NCBI GenBank assembly: GCA_965214585.1
Contig: OZ243957.1
Location: forward strand, 2,728,001 to 2,792,000
Length of the DNA: 64,000 nucleotides
Direction: 5' to 3'
From: JAHCHG01 sp965214585
Lineage (GTDB): Bacteria > Acidobacteriota > Blastocatellia > Pyrinomonadales > Pyrinomonadaceae
Below the pieces are notes generated by a model that was given only the letters and a program-made list of their open reading frames with translations, was not told the origin of the DNA and ran no database searches. Both the position numbers and the translations under genes were made by a program. Below, one piece after another: positions 34,816 through 42,581 of this stretch (its first letter is position 1; every line of letters begins with the position of its first letter).

Positions 34816-34872
34816 GCGAGAAATCAAAAGTAAGAATTTGCCTTCAATTCTCACTTCTCACCTCTCATTTCC
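34816..34872. repeat. Heptamer repeat with imperfect inverted arm
   Basis: Units TTCTCAC, TTCTCAC, CTCTCAT, with a loosely complementary GAGAAAT, CAAAAGT, AAGAATT arm to the left, fill the spacer between the RidA-like gene and the 61-residue gene. The units are the same as those at 57740-57767. Confidence 0.65.
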
Positions 34873-35057
34873 TAATCCGTTCGCTCGCCGTCATAAACCG
34901 CCGTCGCGCATTCGACGAACAAATCCAAATAATAATCGCGGATTTCTTCTTGTCCGAGTTGTCTGTTTTCCTTCTCAGCGATAAATTTCATCAATTCAAA
35001 CGCCACTTCTTCGCCGGTTTCAATTCTGATCGGTTGTGTTTCGCTGCTATTGCTCAT
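34872..35057 (-). CDS. Small acidic hypothetical protein
   Basis: A 61-residue, acidic, mainly helical protein (IETGEEVAFELMKFIAEKEN, then EIRDYYLDLFVECATAV). I do not recognise the family. It starts 13 bases after the PIN-toxin gene on the same strand and has GGGAAAAATT before the ATG, so it is probably a real co-transcribed gene. It may be an extra component of the toxin-antitoxin locus or unrelated. Confidence 0.5.
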   Translation of the reverse strand: MSNSSETQPIRIETGEEVAFELMKFIAEKENRQLGQEEIRDYYLDLFVECATAVYDGERTD

Positions 35058-35070
35058 AATTTTTCCCTTT

Positions 35071-35562
35071 TTATAATTCTAAGGATAATCTTTCCTCAAT
35101 GATTTTCAAAAACTCTAACGGCTCGACGATTTTTAAAAATCGGAATCTCTGCCGAAATTCTTTGCTTTTCACGTCAATTCCGATCATCAAATCGAGCAAA
35201 TCTTTATCGCGGCTGACGATATAATCGGCTTCACATTCAACCGCCAGATCAATAATCATTTCGTCTTTTGGATCGCGTTCAAACTGGAATTTATTCGGAA
35301 CGATTTTGAGATACACGGAATTCCTAATAATTTCCCTGATAAATGTTTCGATTTGATTTGTTGTCGCATCGGGCAAGCGCGAAATTATTTTCGGACGAAA
35401 AATCACATCGCGCACCTCATCTAAAGCGGTTTTTGAAATGAAAAGAATTATTTCTCTTTTAAGAACCGATTCAAAACATTCGGCAGCCGCGCTTTTCGGG
35501 TTAAGCAAGATTTGAATAAAAATATTGCAATCGAAAACGGCGCGGATTTTTTCCAAACTCAT
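35071..35562 (-). CDS. PIN-domain toxin (VapC-like)
   Basis: A 163-residue PIN-domain ribonuclease, presumed toxin. Acidic active-site residues are visible: AVFDCNIFIQ (Asp near residue 10), the Glu of ALDEVRDV near 48, and the DPKDEMIIDLAVECEADYIV and SRDKDLL blocks (about 96-122). It belongs to the putative toxin-antitoxin PIN group whose members are longer than classic VapC. The ATG at 35562 overlaps the antitoxin stop by one base (TGATG), as in typical toxin-antitoxin modules. The module interrupts the run of 2-aminomuconate-pathway genes on this strand. Confidence 0.85.
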   Translation of the reverse strand: MSLEKIRAVFDCNIFIQILLNPKSAAAECFESVLKREIILFISKTALDEVRDVIFRPKIISRLPDATTNQIETFIREIIRNSVYLKIVPNKFQFERDPKDEMIIDLAVECEADYIVSRDKDLLDLMIGIDVKSKEFRQRFRFLKIVEPLEFLKIIEERLSLEL

Positions 35563-35819
35563 CAATTACCTCGTTTTCCGTTCTTTTCTTCCCACATTGC
35601 TTGTCTTTCGCTTTCGATCAATTTGTCCAATTCTTCTTCGCTCATTCCGGTGTCTTCAAAATTTTTGCGAATCGGCGCAAGAATTTCATTAAGCGACGGC
35701 TGCAAAGCAAGTTTTCTTAATGAATCTTCAATGTAATTTTGAATATCTTTCCCGTCAACCGTCGCCTTTTTCTGCAACGCTTCTTCAATTTCGGGTTCTA
35801 ATTCGAGAACAACTGTCAT
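35562..35819 (-). CDS. Antitoxin of PIN toxin-antitoxin module
   Basis: An 85-residue acidic protein translated just before the PIN toxin, with coupled stop/start. The N-terminus (MTVVLELEPEIEEALQKKAT, then DIQNYIEDSLRKLA) has the strand-helix-helix pattern of a ribbon-helix-helix DNA-binding domain. The C-terminal half (MSEEELDKLIESERQAMWEE) is an acidic helix suited to wrap the toxin. Such antitoxins usually repress their own promoter. The upstream spacer is 61 bases. Confidence 0.8.
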   Translation of the reverse strand: MTVVLELEPEIEEALQKKATVDGKDIQNYIEDSLRKLALQPSLNEILAPIRKNFEDTGMSEEELDKLIESERQAMWEEKNGKRGN

Positions 35820-35880
35820 AACTTTTTACCTCAATAAATTCTGCTAAATAAAATGTTCTATTGACCAAACAAAAGATTTT

Positions 35881-36315
35881 TCATTTAATAGGAACTAAAA
35901 ACACCGCTCTATAATTACGCATTTTTGTCTTGATAATTCGTGAAATCTTAAATTTCCCTGACAATTTCCCGTTACTTTCATTCCATTTAGTATTTTTACA
36001 TTGATATACACCAGTTTCATTGTTGTATGCTTCACCATCGCACTCAAGAAAAAAACTGTAAGATATTTCTTTAACTTTCGCGCCATCAAACATTGGTTGA
36101 ACTCCTTTGTAACCTTGCGAAATCATCGAATCGTCATCTGAAAGCGTCAGATTAAGAATGACAATCTTTCCAAGATTATTCTGAACAAAAGAAATAAAAT
36201 CCGCATCATTTTCGGGTGAACCAATATATTTACTCGGCTTTGATTGAGCATTTGTAAAAGTTGTCAGAAACAACAGGGTAATTGTAAAAAAAAGTATAAA
36301 TTTAAAGTTTTTCAT
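35881..36315 (-). CDS. Secreted hypothetical protein
   Basis: A 144-residue protein. The start at 36315 is chosen because GGAGAAACTT precedes it and it opens into a signal peptide (FILFFTITLLFLTTFTNA). The mature part is beta-rich with two cysteines (FFLECDGEAYNNETGVYQCK) that could form a disulfide. I do not recognise a family. Codon use is AT-richer than in neighbours. It lies 14 bases after the aldehyde dehydrogenase stop and so may be co-transcribed with it. Confidence 0.6.
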   Translation of the reverse strand: MKNFKFILFFTITLLFLTTFTNAQSKPSKYIGSPENDADFISFVQNNLGKIVILNLTLSDDDSMISQGYKGVQPMFDGAKVKEISYSFFLECDGEAYNNETGVYQCKNTKWNESNGKLSGKFKISRIIKTKMRNYRAVFLVPIK

Positions 36316-36328
36316 AAGTTTCTCCATC

Positions 36329-37780
36329 TCATTTTTCATTTATTCTAACACAAACATTCTTCTCTTCCGTAAAGAATTTTAAAGCCTCAAAACCGCCTTC
36401 GCGCCCGACTCCCGAATTTTTCATTCCGCCGAACGGCGTTCGTAAATCTCTTAAAAGCCAAGTGTTTATCCAGACGATTCCGCTTTCGATCTTTTCGGCG
36501 ATGCGGTGAGCGCGTGAGAGATTTTCCGTCCAGATTGTCGCCGACAAACCGTATTCCGTGCTGTTTGCGTATTTTAGAACTTCGCTTTCTTCATCAAACG
36601 GCTGAATCGTTACAACGGGACCGAAAATTTCTTCTTGATTCGTGCGGCAGTCGTGAGCGAGATTTTCGATGATCGTCGGTTCGATAAAATAACCATTTTC
36701 GCAGCGTCCATCGAGTTTTACACGGTTTCCGCCAAGGAGAATATTTCCGCCTTCTTCTTTTGCCAGATCAATATACGAAAGAATTTTTTCCAAATGCGAT
36801 TTTGAAACGATTGCGCCGATGTTTGTTTCCGCATCAAGCGGATCGCCGATCTTTAATTTTTTAACTTTTTCGACAAAATCCGTTTTAAATTTTTCGTAAA
36901 GCGGGCGTTCGACGAAAATGCGCGAACCGCACAAGCAGATTTGTCCTTGATTGGCGAATGATGAACGAACTGTTGTTTCGAGCATTTCTTCGTAATCGCA
37001 ATCGGCGAAAATTATATTCGGGTTTTTTCCGCCTAATTCTAACGAAAGTTTTTTGAATTTCGGCGCGGCTTCTCTCGCAATCCATTCGCCGGTTTTCGTG
37101 CCGCCGGTGAAAGAAATCGCTTTGACATCTTTATTTTGCACGATTGCCGCGCCCGCTTTTGTGCCGAGTCCGTGAACGATGTTTAAAACTCCTTCGGGCA
37201 AACCGGCTTCCGAAAGGAGTTTTGATAGAAGATAAGCCGTCATCGGCGTAATTTCCGAAGGTTTGGCGACAACGCAGCAGCCGGAAGCGAGCGCGGGCGC
37301 GATCTTCCAGCTAAACAAATAAAGCGGCAGATTCCACGGCGAAATACAGCCGATAACTCCCAAAGGCTGGCGCAGAGTGTAATTTATTGCTTGCCCTGTC
37401 ATTTCGTGCGCTTCCGTCGCCGTGTGCATCGCGGCGGTGGCGTAGAATTTGAAGTTTGAAACGGCTCGCGGAATGTCAACGGCTTTTGCTAAAGTTTTCG
37501 GCTTGCCGTTGTCAACGCTTTCGGCTTCGGCGAGTTCGTCCAAATCGCGTTCGATCAAATTGGAAATTTTCATCAAAATACCGTGCCGCTGTTCCGCGCT
37601 CATTTTTGACCAAACCGGAAACGCCTTTTTTGCCGCTTCGACTGCCGAATCAACATCCCGTTCGTCGGAATCGGGAATTAATGAATAAACTTCGCCCGTC
37701 GCGGGATCGTAGTTTTCCAGATATTCATTTGAAACCGGCGCGGTAAGTTCGCCGCCGATATAATTTTGTAATTTTTCCAT
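36329..37780 (-). CDS. Aldehyde dehydrogenase, probable 2-aminomuconate-6-semialdehyde dehydrogenase
   Basis: NAD(P)+-dependent aldehyde dehydrogenase of 483 residues. The catalytic Cys is in NQGQICLCGSRIFV (the first Cys is expected to be the nucleophile) and the general base Glu in LSLELGGKNPNIIF. The nucleotide-binding stretch is SFTGGTKTGEWIA, and the N-terminal YIGGEL plus C-terminal GGMKNSGVGREGG blocks are typical. It resembles the HMSD/AMSDH (NbaE-type) branch. That specificity is inferred mainly from the ACMSD-like and 2-aminomuconate deaminase-like genes close by. The IS4 element has inserted into a repeat about 80 bases upstream of its start, which could disturb its promoter. Confidence 0.82.
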   Translation of the reverse strand: MEKLQNYIGGELTAPVSNEYLENYDPATGEVYSLIPDSDERDVDSAVEAAKKAFPVWSKMSAEQRHGILMKISNLIERDLDELAEAESVDNGKPKTLAKAVDIPRAVSNFKFYATAAMHTATEAHEMTGQAINYTLRQPLGVIGCISPWNLPLYLFSWKIAPALASGCCVVAKPSEITPMTAYLLSKLLSEAGLPEGVLNIVHGLGTKAGAAIVQNKDVKAISFTGGTKTGEWIAREAAPKFKKLSLELGGKNPNIIFADCDYEEMLETTVRSSFANQGQICLCGSRIFVERPLYEKFKTDFVEKVKKLKIGDPLDAETNIGAIVSKSHLEKILSYIDLAKEEGGNILLGGNRVKLDGRCENGYFIEPTIIENLAHDCRTNQEEIFGPVVTIQPFDEESEVLKYANSTEYGLSATIWTENLSRAHRIAEKIESGIVWINTWLLRDLRTPFGGMKNSGVGREGGFEALKFFTEEKNVCVRINEK

Positions 37781-37857
37781 TAGCGTAGTCCTTTTTGTTA
37801 TTCGTTCGATTATACAATAGTTCGGACATTTTTTTATGAATTGCCATGAGTTTTAAC

Positions 37858-39248
37858 CATTAGTTTCTACACATCTTTAAAATCTGTTTGCGAACCGATT
37901 ATTTGTAAAAACTCTTTGGTTATTTCTTCTAGTTCTGCCGTCGTATAGCTTTCTAACACATCTATTAGCGTTAGAAACTGCCACATTCCGGCGAGTAGTG
38001 CCGGAATTGTGTATTCAACTCCGCGTTTCATTAGTCTGCCGCTTAGTCTGATTAAAAACTTTCTTAGCTCCTTTGCTTTTTCTTCTTTGGATGCTGCTAA
38101 TGCCCAGACGATCACGCAGACTTGTGCGACTATCATCAACCGTTTGGCGATTGCTTGTGCCGATTCTTGTTGCCATTGTTCCAAATGCTGTCCGCCTCTT
38201 TTGAGCAACTTGAAGAAACTCTCGATTCGCCATCGCCAGTAATACCAAAGGGCAATCTCTTCTGCTTTTACTTGCCTTTGAACATTCGTCCATAACCGCC
38301 AAACCGCCAAGACTTTGCCTTTTTTATCCCGCACCTCAGATAACACATATCTCAATCTGATCGGCTTTCCTTTGATTAACTTTCGCTTATCGGGCTGCTC
38401 TTTGGTTGGACGTTTCGTGCGTCCTATTCGATCCAACACAACCTCCGTTTCAGCGACATACTGAAACGCTTTGCGTCCCGGATACTTGACTTCCCGAACA
38501 TATTGAAAATCTTCCTTGATTCGCTCTTCGACTTCCTTGAGCAGCAAACTCTCCTCGCCTAATTTCACTCGCCGAACATCATTTGAACGAATCACGAACT
38601 GCCTTCCGCATCTGATAAATCTCCTCAAATGAAGCAGAGAATCGGCTTGTCTGTCAACTATGTGAACACACGGCTTGGCTAATCCGAGTCCTTCGACATA
38701 GCCGAATGTCCTGTTTAATTCATCTAATTGCCGACGACGCGGCAAAGGCTTTTCGCGTCTTGATGAATGCACTCCATCGTCGGCTTCCAAGCCAATGTAA
38801 AGCGGTGCTAACGGTTCGCCTTCGATGTCAGACACCAGCAATGCACTTTGCAAAAAATAGCCCTGCTCCAAATTATTACATAATCTGATCCGATCGGCTT
38901 TGCTCTCGTGAGTCGTATAGTTTAGATCGCTAAAATCGTGCATCACAAGTGCATATCTATTGACTTTAGAATCACTTACCTGCCCGGCATAATCAATCAG
39001 AGGTTCTGCCAAAGAAGGCAAACTAACTCGTTCATTAGCAAAAAAACGCCACGCCGCCTGTGCTGCCGCAAACGGCTCTTTTGTTTTTGGCAAGGCACGT
39101 AACCCGCTCGCCACCGATTGTGATAGACTTAAATGTTGTCGCACCAGCATTTTATAACGTCTTTGCAGACGTGGTTCTAAATTCGGAACTTTTATTTCAT
39201 ACTTTCTGATATTATCAAAGAACCTTTAGACTTGTGTAGAAACTAATG
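37858..39248. mobile_element. Complete IS4-family insertion sequence with 8-bp target duplication
   Basis: Perfect 16-bp inverted ends: CATTAGTTTCTACACA at 37858-37873 and its exact complement at 39233-39248. Length 1391 bp. The flanking direct repeat GTTTTAAC (37850-37857 and 39249-39256) is the target duplication. Removing the IS and one repeat restores the hairpin of element D. It encodes one transposase. Intact ends and target repeats suggest recent insertion. Confidence 0.95.
37867..39150 (-). CDS. IS4-family transposase (Tn5-like DDE)
   Basis: A 427-residue DDE transposase, the only gene of the surrounding insertion sequence. The IS4 signature Y(2)R(3)E(6)K is exact: Tyr303, Arg306, Glu310, Lys317 in YYWRWRIESFFKLLKRG. 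The first catalytic Asp lies in MHDFSDLNYT (Asp72 or 75) and the second in IVDRQAD (about 166). The reading frame is unbroken and the IS ends are intact, so it may be active. It is transcribed towards the aldehyde dehydrogenase gene. Confidence 0.95.
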   Translation of the reverse strand: MLVRQHLSLSQSVASGLRALPKTKEPFAAAQAAWRFFANERVSLPSLAEPLIDYAGQVSDSKVNRYALVMHDFSDLNYTTHESKADRIRLCNNLEQGYFLQSALLVSDIEGEPLAPLYIGLEADDGVHSSRREKPLPRRRQLDELNRTFGYVEGLGLAKPCVHIVDRQADSLLHLRRFIRCGRQFVIRSNDVRRVKLGEESLLLKEVEERIKEDFQYVREVKYPGRKAFQYVAETEVVLDRIGRTKRPTKEQPDKRKLIKGKPIRLRYVLSEVRDKKGKVLAVWRLWTNVQRQVKAEEIALWYYWRWRIESFFKLLKRGGQHLEQWQQESAQAIAKRLMIVAQVCVIVWALAASKEEKAKELRKFLIRLSGRLMKRGVEYTIPALLAGMWQFLTLIDVLESYTTAELEEITKEFLQIIGSQTDFKDV

Positions 39249-39488
39249 GTTTTAACTCGTGGACTCGAAATGCAAATGAACATAAGGCTTTAGCCAAACT
39301 ACAAAAAATAATAAAAAATTCCTTACTGCTTCAGCTAAAGCAACAAGGATGATTGATATTTTTATTAAGTTTGGCTAAAGCCTGTTATACCACTTAACCT
39401 CCGGTTAAAACCGGAGGCAATTTATAAAACTGAAAATTTAAAAATTGCTCTATTTCGATTATAAATACTTTAGTTTTTTTCAAAACAC

Positions 39489-39528
39489 AAAAAAGCACTC
39501 AACCGTAATTGCAGTTGAATGCTTTTTT
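39489..39528 (-). terminator. Intrinsic terminator after thioredoxin-like gene
   Basis: AAAAAAGCACTCAAC / GTTGAATGCTTTTTT stem (one mismatch), 25 bases past the stop on the minus strand; T-runs on both strands allow it to act in both directions. Confidence 0.8.
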
Positions 39529-39552
39529 TAGAATTTTTATCAGATAAAATTG

Positions 39553-40062
39553 TTACAAAAGTTTGTCAATTTCGCTCGAAAGTTTTCCCGAAATATCGCC
39601 TTTCGGATCGAGTCCGCCGAATGGAGATGTGGCGAGATTTCCTTCTTTGTCTAAAATTACAAACGAAGGCATCTGATCAATTTTGTATTTTTTGAGCGAA
39701 ATCAAACCGTCCGAATCGCGCAGAATCGTAACCGATAAATCGTTTTTCTCGGCGAATTTACGGATGTCCGCGTCGCTTGCGTAATTTTTCGATTTTTCTG
39801 TCGTCGAATCCGTCGAAACAAAGTAAAATACGACATCTTTTCCGTTATATTTTTTAGCGAGTTTGTTGACGTATTCCGCCTGAGCATCGGAAAGCGGCAG
39901 CCATTGTGCGCCGATTGCCATAACAACGACCTTGCCCTTTTGCGCTTCAATATCAATTTTTTCACCGTCGAGCGATGTAAAAACCACTTTCTGCGCCGAA
40001 ACGCTCAAAGATAATGCGAACACAAGACCTAAAACGGCTGTTAATAATTTTACGTTTTTCAT
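39553..40062 (-). CDS. Exported TlpA/thioredoxin-like protein lacking the CxxC motif
   Basis: A 169-residue protein with a signal peptide (LLTAVLGLVFALSLSVSA) and a thioredoxin-like fold of the AhpC-TSA/TlpA group. The conserved pattern around the active site reads VVMAIGAQWLPLSDAQAEYV, where TlpA-type proteins have W-C-x-x-C; both cysteines are gone. The cis-Pro loop (YKIDQMPSFVILDKEGN) remains. It is therefore unlikely to be a disulfide oxidoreductase and may instead bind or present a partner. The start at 40062 has GGAAAA upstream. It stands alone between the IS and panC. Confidence 0.82.
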   Translation of the reverse strand: MKNVKLLTAVLGLVFALSLSVSAQKVVFTSLDGEKIDIEAQKGKVVVMAIGAQWLPLSDAQAEYVNKLAKKYNGKDVVFYFVSTDSTTEKSKNYASDADIRKFAEKNDLSVTILRDSDGLISLKKYKIDQMPSFVILDKEGNLATSPFGGLDPKGDISGKLSSEIDKLL

Positions 40063-40153
40063 AATATTTTCCTTTGCCAAACTGTTGGCATCCGTAAACT
40101 TAGATGCAGGCAGCGTGCCGATTTACTGTCTGAGCGAGGCTGATTTTTTTTGT

Positions 40154-40999
40154 TTAGCTTAGGACAATGTTATCAATCAGTCTGGTTTTTCCGAATCGTG
40201 CGGCAACTGCAATAAGAACGGCATCTTCGCCGATCTTTTCAATCGGTTCGAGCGTTTCATTATCTATCACGGCAACATATTCGATTTTTGCAAGCGGTTC
40301 TGTTTCAATTCTTCCGCGCACGATTTCCGCGAGTTTTGCAGTATTTCGTTCGCCTTCTTTTACCGCATTTTCCGCTGTTTGCAGAGCTTGATACAAAATT
40401 GCCGCCGCTTCGCGTTCTTCCTTGCTCAAATTTGCGTTTCTCGAAGACATCGCCAAACCGGATTTTTCGCGGACAATCGGCGCGACAAAAATTTCCGTGT
40501 CGTAACCCAAATCCTTTGCGAGTCTTTTGATAAGTGCGACTTGCTGCGCGTCCTTCTGTCCGAAAAATGCGTAATTCGGGTGAATCGTGTTGAATAAAAT
40601 AGTAACAATTGTCGCCACGCCGCGAAAATGTCCGGGACGGGACGCGCCTTCGAGTTTGTCGGAAATTTCATCTACGACCACAAATGTCGTAAAATTTTCC
40701 GGGTAAATTTCTTCGCTGACCGGCGCGAAAATGTAGTCAACCTGATATTCGCTCAAAAGCGCGGCATCTTCAGTCAGATCGCGCGGGTATCTCTCAAAAT
40801 CGTCTTTTTCATTAAACTGTTTCGGATTAACAAAAATCGAAACGATAACCACATCGCAGATTTTCTTTGCTTCCGCAATCAAACTCAGATGTCCTTCGTG
40901 TAATGCGCCCATTGTCGGCACAAAACCGATAATTTTATTTTCGCACCGGAGTTTTCTCGTCAGCGAAGACATTCTCTGTCGGCGGTTGATAATTTCCAT
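40154..40999 (-). CDS. panC: Pantothenate synthetase
   Basis: Joins pantoate and beta-alanine with ATP to form pantothenate, a coenzyme A precursor, in the cytoplasm. A 281-residue protein with the nucleotidyltransferase HIGH-like motif in GFVPTMGALHEGHLSLI (about 26-42), then FVNPKQFNEKDDF and YPRD. Further conserved blocks are FGQKDAQQVALIKR and MSSRNANLS (about 183-191). panB, the gene for the preceding enzyme, is upstream on the same strand but separated by a RAYT gene and REPs. Confidence 0.96.
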   Translation of the reverse strand: MEIINRRQRMSSLTRKLRCENKIIGFVPTMGALHEGHLSLIAEAKKICDVVIVSIFVNPKQFNEKDDFERYPRDLTEDAALLSEYQVDYIFAPVSEEIYPENFTTFVVVDEISDKLEGASRPGHFRGVATIVTILFNTIHPNYAFFGQKDAQQVALIKRLAKDLGYDTEIFVAPIVREKSGLAMSSRNANLSKEEREAAAILYQALQTAENAVKEGERNTAKLAEIVRGRIETEPLAKIEYVAVIDNETLEPIEKIGEDAVLIAVAARFGKTRLIDNIVLS

Positions 41000-41008
41000 A
41001 ATGTTTAA

Positions 41009-41106
41009 GTCAGCAGCGTCGGCTCACGCCGACGCGCTCTTAGGTCAGCAGCGTCGGCGTAAGCCGATGCGCTCTTAGGTCAGTAGCGTCGGCGTAAGCC
41101 GATGCG
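41009..41106. repeat. Three tandem REP sequences 3' of the RAYT gene
   Basis: REPs at about 41009-41035, 41044-41071 and 41079-41106. The last begins GTCAGTAGCGTCGGCGTAAG and ends CCGATGCG; the others carry GCAG in place of GTAG. Each can form the hairpin CGTCGGC-loop-GCCGATG. Short GCTCTTAG linkers separate them. They lie directly downstream of the RAYT gene and upstream of panC. Confidence 0.9.
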
Positions 41107-41125
41107 CCGACGGCAAACAACAACG

Positions 41126-41635
41126 TCAATCAAAATCGGGCAAATCATCGCCCTGTCCATTTATAACATAATCAATCGCAATTTCAACGCTTCTTTCGTT
41201 CCACAAACGCCTTTTACTTCCGCGTCTTGCCCAAGGACTATGCTCTGATTTCCAGCAGCCTGCTTCGCGCATTTTTCTGGTCGAGTATGCTTTAAAGCTG
41301 TTTAATGCTTTGCTCGAACTCGTTTCACCAATTGAAACAACTGTGTGAACGTGATTTGTTCTAACATTGATTGCCAATAAAATCCAACCTCGATGAACGC
41401 AAACTTCACGAATTGTTTCTTCGACGACTTCTCGTCTGATAGTTTCTAAAGATACAGGCGGACTTTTTAAGTTTTTTCGATTGAATTGCTGTAAATTTTT
41501 ATTCGGTTGGCGGTATTCTGATTTATATTGATTGTGAAATCGGTCAATCGAACCGCGCTCGTCGCCGTGAAGCCAAGTTCCGTAACATCGAAAGCTGATT
41601 AGATAGGCTAACGGAATATCTGTGTCGTTCCACAT
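41126..41635 (-). CDS. REP-associated tyrosine transposase (RAYT, Y1 family)
   Basis: A single-domain HUH transposase of the TnpA-REP type, about 169 residues. The HUH motif is NVRTNHVHTVVS (HVH at about 95-97) and the catalytic tyrosine is probably in AIDYVINGQGDD (about 156). The N-terminal AYLISFRCYGTWLHGDERGS is characteristic of RAYTs. The start at 41635 is preferred; the upstream in-frame ATG at 41653 lies inside a REP. It is flanked by three REPs on one side and two inverted REPs on the other, with GTAG next to the hairpins, as known for functional RAYT/REP pairs. RAYTs are thought to be domesticated IS200/IS605 relatives that process REP ssDNA. It splits panB from panC. Confidence 0.92.
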   Translation of the reverse strand: MWNDTDIPLAYLISFRCYGTWLHGDERGSIDRFHNQYKSEYRQPNKNLQQFNRKNLKSPPVSLETIRREVVEETIREVCVHRGWILLAINVRTNHVHTVVSIGETSSSKALNSFKAYSTRKMREAGCWKSEHSPWARRGSKRRLWNERSVEIAIDYVINGQGDDLPDFD

Positions 41636-41648
41636 AAATCTCACAAAA

Positions 41649-41716
41649 CGCATCGGCTCACGCCGACGCTACTGACAAAATCACAAGACGCATCGGCTCA
41701 CGCCGACGCTACTGAC
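41649..41716. repeat. Two inverted REPs 5' of the RAYT gene, one supplying the panB stop codon
   Basis: REPs at 41649-41676 and 41689-41716, opposite in orientation to the downstream group (CGCATCGGCTCACGCCGACG, then CTACTGAC). Read on the minus strand the second runs GTCAGTAGCG; its TAG is the stop codon of panB, so the last residues of PanB are REP-encoded. Confidence 0.9.
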
Positions 41717-42569
41717 TAATGTTCTCCAAATCAACATCTTTCGGCATTCCGTAAGATTCTTTTTTGCTCGGATATTCGCCGTCTTTTACGTCTTTCATCC
41801 AACTTGCAATTGCATCGCTCATAACTTCGCGGATATTGGCATACTGCCGGACAAAACGGGGAAGTCTGCCGAAACTCATTCCGACCAGATCGTGCAGAAC
41901 CAAAACTTGTATGTCGCAATCCGCGCCCGCGCCGATGCCGACTGTCGGAACTTTTACCTCCTTGGTTACGATTTCCGCAATCTCGCGCGGAACGAGTTCG
42001 AGAACAACCGAAAACGCGCCTGCGTCTTCGAGCATTTTTGCGTCTTCGATCAACTTTTGCGCTGTTTCCTCTGTTTTTCCCTGAACGCTGTAACCGCCGA
42101 GTTTGTGAACCGACTGCGGTGTTAAACCGATGTGTCCCATCACGGGAATTTCTTCGTCAACCAATCTTTTAACGAGTTCGACGCGGTTTTTGCCGCCTTC
42201 GAGTTTGATTGCTTCCGCGCCGCCGTCTTTCATCAGTTTCAGAGCGTTTCTGACCGCCGTGTTCGCGCCCGTGTGATAAGTTCCGTAAGGCATATCGGCG
42301 ACGATCAGAGCGCGGCTTGCTCCGCGTTTAACGGCTTTTAAGGCGGAAATTATTTCTTCCAGCGTAACGGGAATCGTGTTTCCGTAACCGTGAATCACAT
42401 TTCCGATGCTGTCGCCGACTAAAATTATATCAACGCCCGCTTCGTCAACGATTCGCGCCGTCGGGTAATCGTAAGCCGTCAGGCAAACTAGTTTTTCGCC
42501 TTTTTCCTTTGCCGCAAGCAAAGCGGGAACGTAAACTTTTTCGGGTTTATCGGGTTTTAAATATGCCAT
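41709..42569 (-). CDS. panB: 3-methyl-2-oxobutanoate hydroxymethyltransferase
   Basis: Makes ketopantoate from alpha-ketoisovalerate and methylene-tetrahydrofolate in coenzyme A synthesis. A 286-residue TIM-barrel enzyme. Conserved blocks: KLVCLTAYDYPTARIVDEAG (about 31-50), ILVGDSIGNVIHGYGNT (metal-binding Asp), MGHIGLTPQSVH (about 145-156) and VPTVGIGAGADCDIQVLVLHD. The C-terminus ends DLENISQ with a stop codon contributed by a REP, so the natural tail may have been altered slightly. The gene is 12 bases after the preceding hypothetical gene, and panC lies beyond the RAYT insertion. IlvE, made from this window at 51-52 kb, acts on the same keto acid pool. Confidence 0.96.
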   Translation of the reverse strand: MAYLKPDKPEKVYVPALLAAKEKGEKLVCLTAYDYPTARIVDEAGVDIILVGDSIGNVIHGYGNTIPVTLEEIISALKAVKRGASRALIVADMPYGTYHTGANTAVRNALKLMKDGGAEAIKLEGGKNRVELVKRLVDEEIPVMGHIGLTPQSVHKLGGYSVQGKTEETAQKLIEDAKMLEDAGAFSVVLELVPREIAEIVTKEVKVPTVGIGAGADCDIQVLVLHDLVGMSFGRLPRFVRQYANIREVMSDAIASWMKDVKDGEYPSKKESYGMPKDVDLENISQ

Positions 42570-42581
42570 AAATTTTATGAT

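Larger units (their letters stand above)
37816..39457. repeat. Modular palindromic element D, copy D1, split by an IS4-family element
   Basis: Begins AATAGTTCGGACATTTTT, as in copy D2, and contains the D hairpins: a left hairpin originally CCATGAGTTTTAACTCGTGG (now broken by the IS), AGGCTTTAGCC, GCTTCAGCTAAAGC, GGCTAAAGCC and the perfect right hairpin CCTCCGGTTAAAACCGGAGG. The right end has decayed compared with D2. Confidence 0.75.
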
